This document shows, one piece after another, positions 62,652 through 64,000 of a DNA stretch of 64,000 nt; position 1 is the first letter of the stretch; every line of letters starts with the position of its first letter. Location of the stretch: contig NZ_BDAI01000001.1 of the NCBI RefSeq assembly GCF_002091755.1, positions 248,001 through 312,000 of the forward strand. The letters are read 5' to 3'. A model generated the notes under the pieces. The model did not search any database. It was given only the letters and a program-made list of their open reading frames with translations, and was not told where the DNA came from. The DNA is from Pseudomonas nitroreducens NBRC 12694 (GTDB lineage Bacteria; Pseudomonadota; Gammaproteobacteria; Pseudomonadales; Pseudomonadaceae). Position numbers and translations under genes: made by a program.

Positions 62652-62903
62652 TCAGGGTTGCGAATAGGGTGGATAGCGGTCATCCGGCACACGCCGCTGG
62701 CTGCCGGGGTCCGGCCCGTCTTCGGGAGCATGGGCCGGGTGTGGCGGGTCGACCTGCGGGTCGGCCAGGTCCGGCGAATCCGGATCGAACCCCAGGTCGG
62801 GGTCCACGTGGTGCGAGCCATCGCCGGGCGCCTGGCCCGACGCGAACAGCCAGCGCTCGCTGGCGGCCACGGGGTGCTCGCTGAGGGGGACATGGCGTTT
62901 CAT
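62652..62903 (-). CDS. small Asp/Pro-rich hypothetical protein
   Basis: A minus-strand frame starting at 62903 has a near-perfect ribosome site (AGGAGGTGATC), which supports it as a real gene. The 83-residue product is rich in Asp and Pro (FDPDSPDLADPQVDPPHPAHAPEDGPDP region in short repeats of DP/PD), with no membrane segment. It is convergent with the second lipoprotein gene, ending 9 bases from its stop. Function is unknown. Confidence 0.65.
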   Translation of the reverse strand: MKRHVPLSEHPVAASERWLFASGQAPGDGSHHVDPDLGFDPDSPDLADPQVDPPHPAHAPEDGPDPGSQRRVPDDRYPPYSQP

Positions 62904-63097
62904 GATCACCTCCTGCGTCTCTGGCAGTGACAAGGCAGTTTACGCGCAGCCATCCCCCTGGGTTTCCCCTGCACCGACAGCCGGCCGATTTCGCTCGCCG
63001 CCGAAGGGAAACCCGCGATCTAGACCATGGTCGCAAAGACCCGACCGCCCATCTGTGACACCTTCGCGCGCTTTTTCAGTGCCCCCGGAGTCACCGC

Positions 63098-64000
63098 ATG
63101 CCCTCGCCCCTCTCCTCCAGCCAGCTCACCCGCCTGAGCGCCCTCGCCCTGCTCGGAGGCATCGCCGCCCCGGCCAGTGCCGACTTCCTGGAGGACAGCA
63201 GCGCGCGCCTGGAATCGCGTACCTTCTACTTCAACCGCGACTTCCGCGACGGCAGCTCGTCCAACCCGCAGGGCGCCTCCAAACGCGAAGAGACCGCCCA
63301 GGGCTTCATCCTCAATCTGCAATCGGGCTACACCGAAGGCACCGTCGGCTTTGGCGTCGACGCCCTGGCCATGCTCGGCGTCAAGCTCGACTCCAGCCCC
63401 GCCGACAGCAACAGCGGCCTGCTGCCTTCCAGCGGCCACGACCCGCGCCACTCCGCGGACCAGTACGCCAAGGCCGGCGTCACCGGCAAGCTGCGCGTGT
63501 CCCGTACCCAGCTGAAGTACGGCGCGATGCTGCCGGACATGCCGCTGCTCAAGTACAACGACGGCCGCCTGCTGCCCAACATGTTCCACGGCGCGCAGCT
63601 GACCAGCGAGGAAATCGCCCACCTCAAGCTCACCGCCACGCGGCTGGAGCGCTACACCGCGCGCGACTCCAGCGACGCCCAGGACGTGCGCCTGAACTGC
63701 AAGAACAAGCGCTACGCCTGCGACACCACCGGCAACCGCTTCGACGCCTACCAGGCCGACTACCAGGTCAATGACCAACTGCTGCTGCAATACGCCCAGG
63801 GCGGGCTGGAGAACGTCTACCGCCAGCGCTACGTCGGCATCGTCGGCAAGCAGGCGGTGGGCGCCGGCAAGGTCACCGCCGACCTGCGCTGGTTCGACAG
63901 CGACGACGACGGCTCGGCCCGCGCCGGCGAAATCGACAACCGCGCGCTTAGCCTGCTGCTGTCCTACGCCCAGGGCGGCCATATCCTCAGCGCCGGCTGG
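63098..64000 (+). CDS. OprD family outer-membrane porin, 3' end cut
   Basis: The frame opens at an ATG preceded by CCCGGAGTCACCGC and continues past the window edge; 301 residues are visible of about 420 expected. A signal peptide ends near APASA, then FLEDSSARLESRTFYFNRDFRD, the diagnostic OprD N-terminus, followed by GFILNLQSGYTEGTVGFGVDALAMLGVKLD. This family imports amino acids, aromatic acids or other small solutes. The exact substrate subclass cannot be told without the rest. Confidence 0.92.
   Translation, partial: MPSPLSSSQLTRLSALALLGGIAAPASADFLEDSSARLESRTFYFNRDFRDGSSSNPQGASKREETAQGFILNLQSGYTEGTVGFGVDALAMLGVKLDSSPADSNSGLLPSSGHDPRHSADQYAKAGVTGKLRVSRTQLKYGAMLPDMPLLKYNDGRLLPNMFHGAQLTSEEIAHLKLTATRLERYTARDSSDAQDVRLNCKNKRYACDTTGNRFDAYQADYQVNDQLLLQYAQGGLENVYRQRYVGIVGKQAVGAGKVTADLRWFDSDDDGSARAGEIDNRALSLLLSYAQGGHILSAGW

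Noticed and set aside
1..64000. CRISPR arrays, tRNA or rRNA genes, prophage or intact insertion sequences
   Set aside because: No regularly spaced repeats, cloverleaf-like segments, rRNA stretches, transposase or phage genes were recognised in reading the window; a dedicated RNA search was not possible.

Overview
The window looks like the chromosome of a high-GC Pseudomonas of the P. aeruginosa / P. nitroreducens / P. citronellolis type. This is an inference from gene families: an OprD-type porin, PhnX with PhnCDE, tandem DUF1254 proteins, a FecIR-type iron-signalling unit, a REP-like inverted pair and GC-rich codon usage with very long antisense shadow frames. No rRNA, tRNA, CRISPR array, phage or intact insertion sequence was seen. 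Both ends cut a gene: a DJ-1/PfpI protein on the left and an OprD porin on the right.

Layout. 1-3.2 kb: DJ-1/PfpI protein, SDR oxidoreductase, membrane diguanylate cyclase. 3.5-8.1 kb: a TetR repressor divergent from a beta-lactamase-fold serine hydrolase, an outer-membrane barrel protein and a PotF-like binding protein, with a perfect 26-bp palindrome between the divergent genes. 8.1-12.9 kb: a less GC-rich accessory block holding DoxX, an alpha/beta hydrolase, a LigB-type dioxygenase, an F420-reductase-like protein and a divergent LysR; the set recalls quinone or catechol stress modules. 12.9-15.9 kb: two DUF1254/DUF1214 exported proteins. 16.1-16.8 kb: a decayed SDR pseudogene. 17.0-21.2 kb: TonB receptor, FecR anti-sigma and ECF sigma factor under a Fur-box-like site. 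21.3-23.6 kb: zinc alcohol dehydrogenase and a GNAT protein.

23.6-34.3 kb holds a ten-gene minus-strand catabolic cluster: Tat-exported peptide-type binding protein, flavin reductase with a degenerate Nudix tail, LLM flavin monooxygenase, 4-OT-like tautomerase, alpha/beta hydrolase, two permeases, a double ATPase, aldehyde dehydrogenase and TetR regulator. Three related palindromes lie upstream of the first gene. I recognise no described pathway with this full gene set, and it is the best candidate here for an undescribed system: ABC import of a substrate, oxygenation by FMNH2, hydrolysis, tautomerisation and aldehyde oxidation.

34.4-42.4 kb is mostly core-like: LTA-synthase-family enzyme, an unknown 218-residue protein, VOC protein, quinone-oxidoreductase-like MDR, GNAT plus AraC, sterol-desaturase-family protein, MFS transporter. 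42.5-50.5 kb is a phosphonate cluster: LysR, PhnD-PhnC-PhnE, iron alcohol dehydrogenase, organophosphate-type MFS, second LysR and PhnX. It lacks the transaminase PhnW, so an alcohol-to-aldehyde route into PhnX, such as 2-hydroxyethylphosphonate oxidation, is plausible.

50.8-62.6 kb is a two-partner secretion locus ordered TpsB, HlyC-like acyltransferase, 2749-residue TpsA/CdiA-like protein, then two lipoproteins. The TpsA C-terminus carries a GHSRG serine-hydrolase-like motif, no VENN motif was seen, and the first lipoprotein is an internal duplication with four aligned cysteines per repeat.
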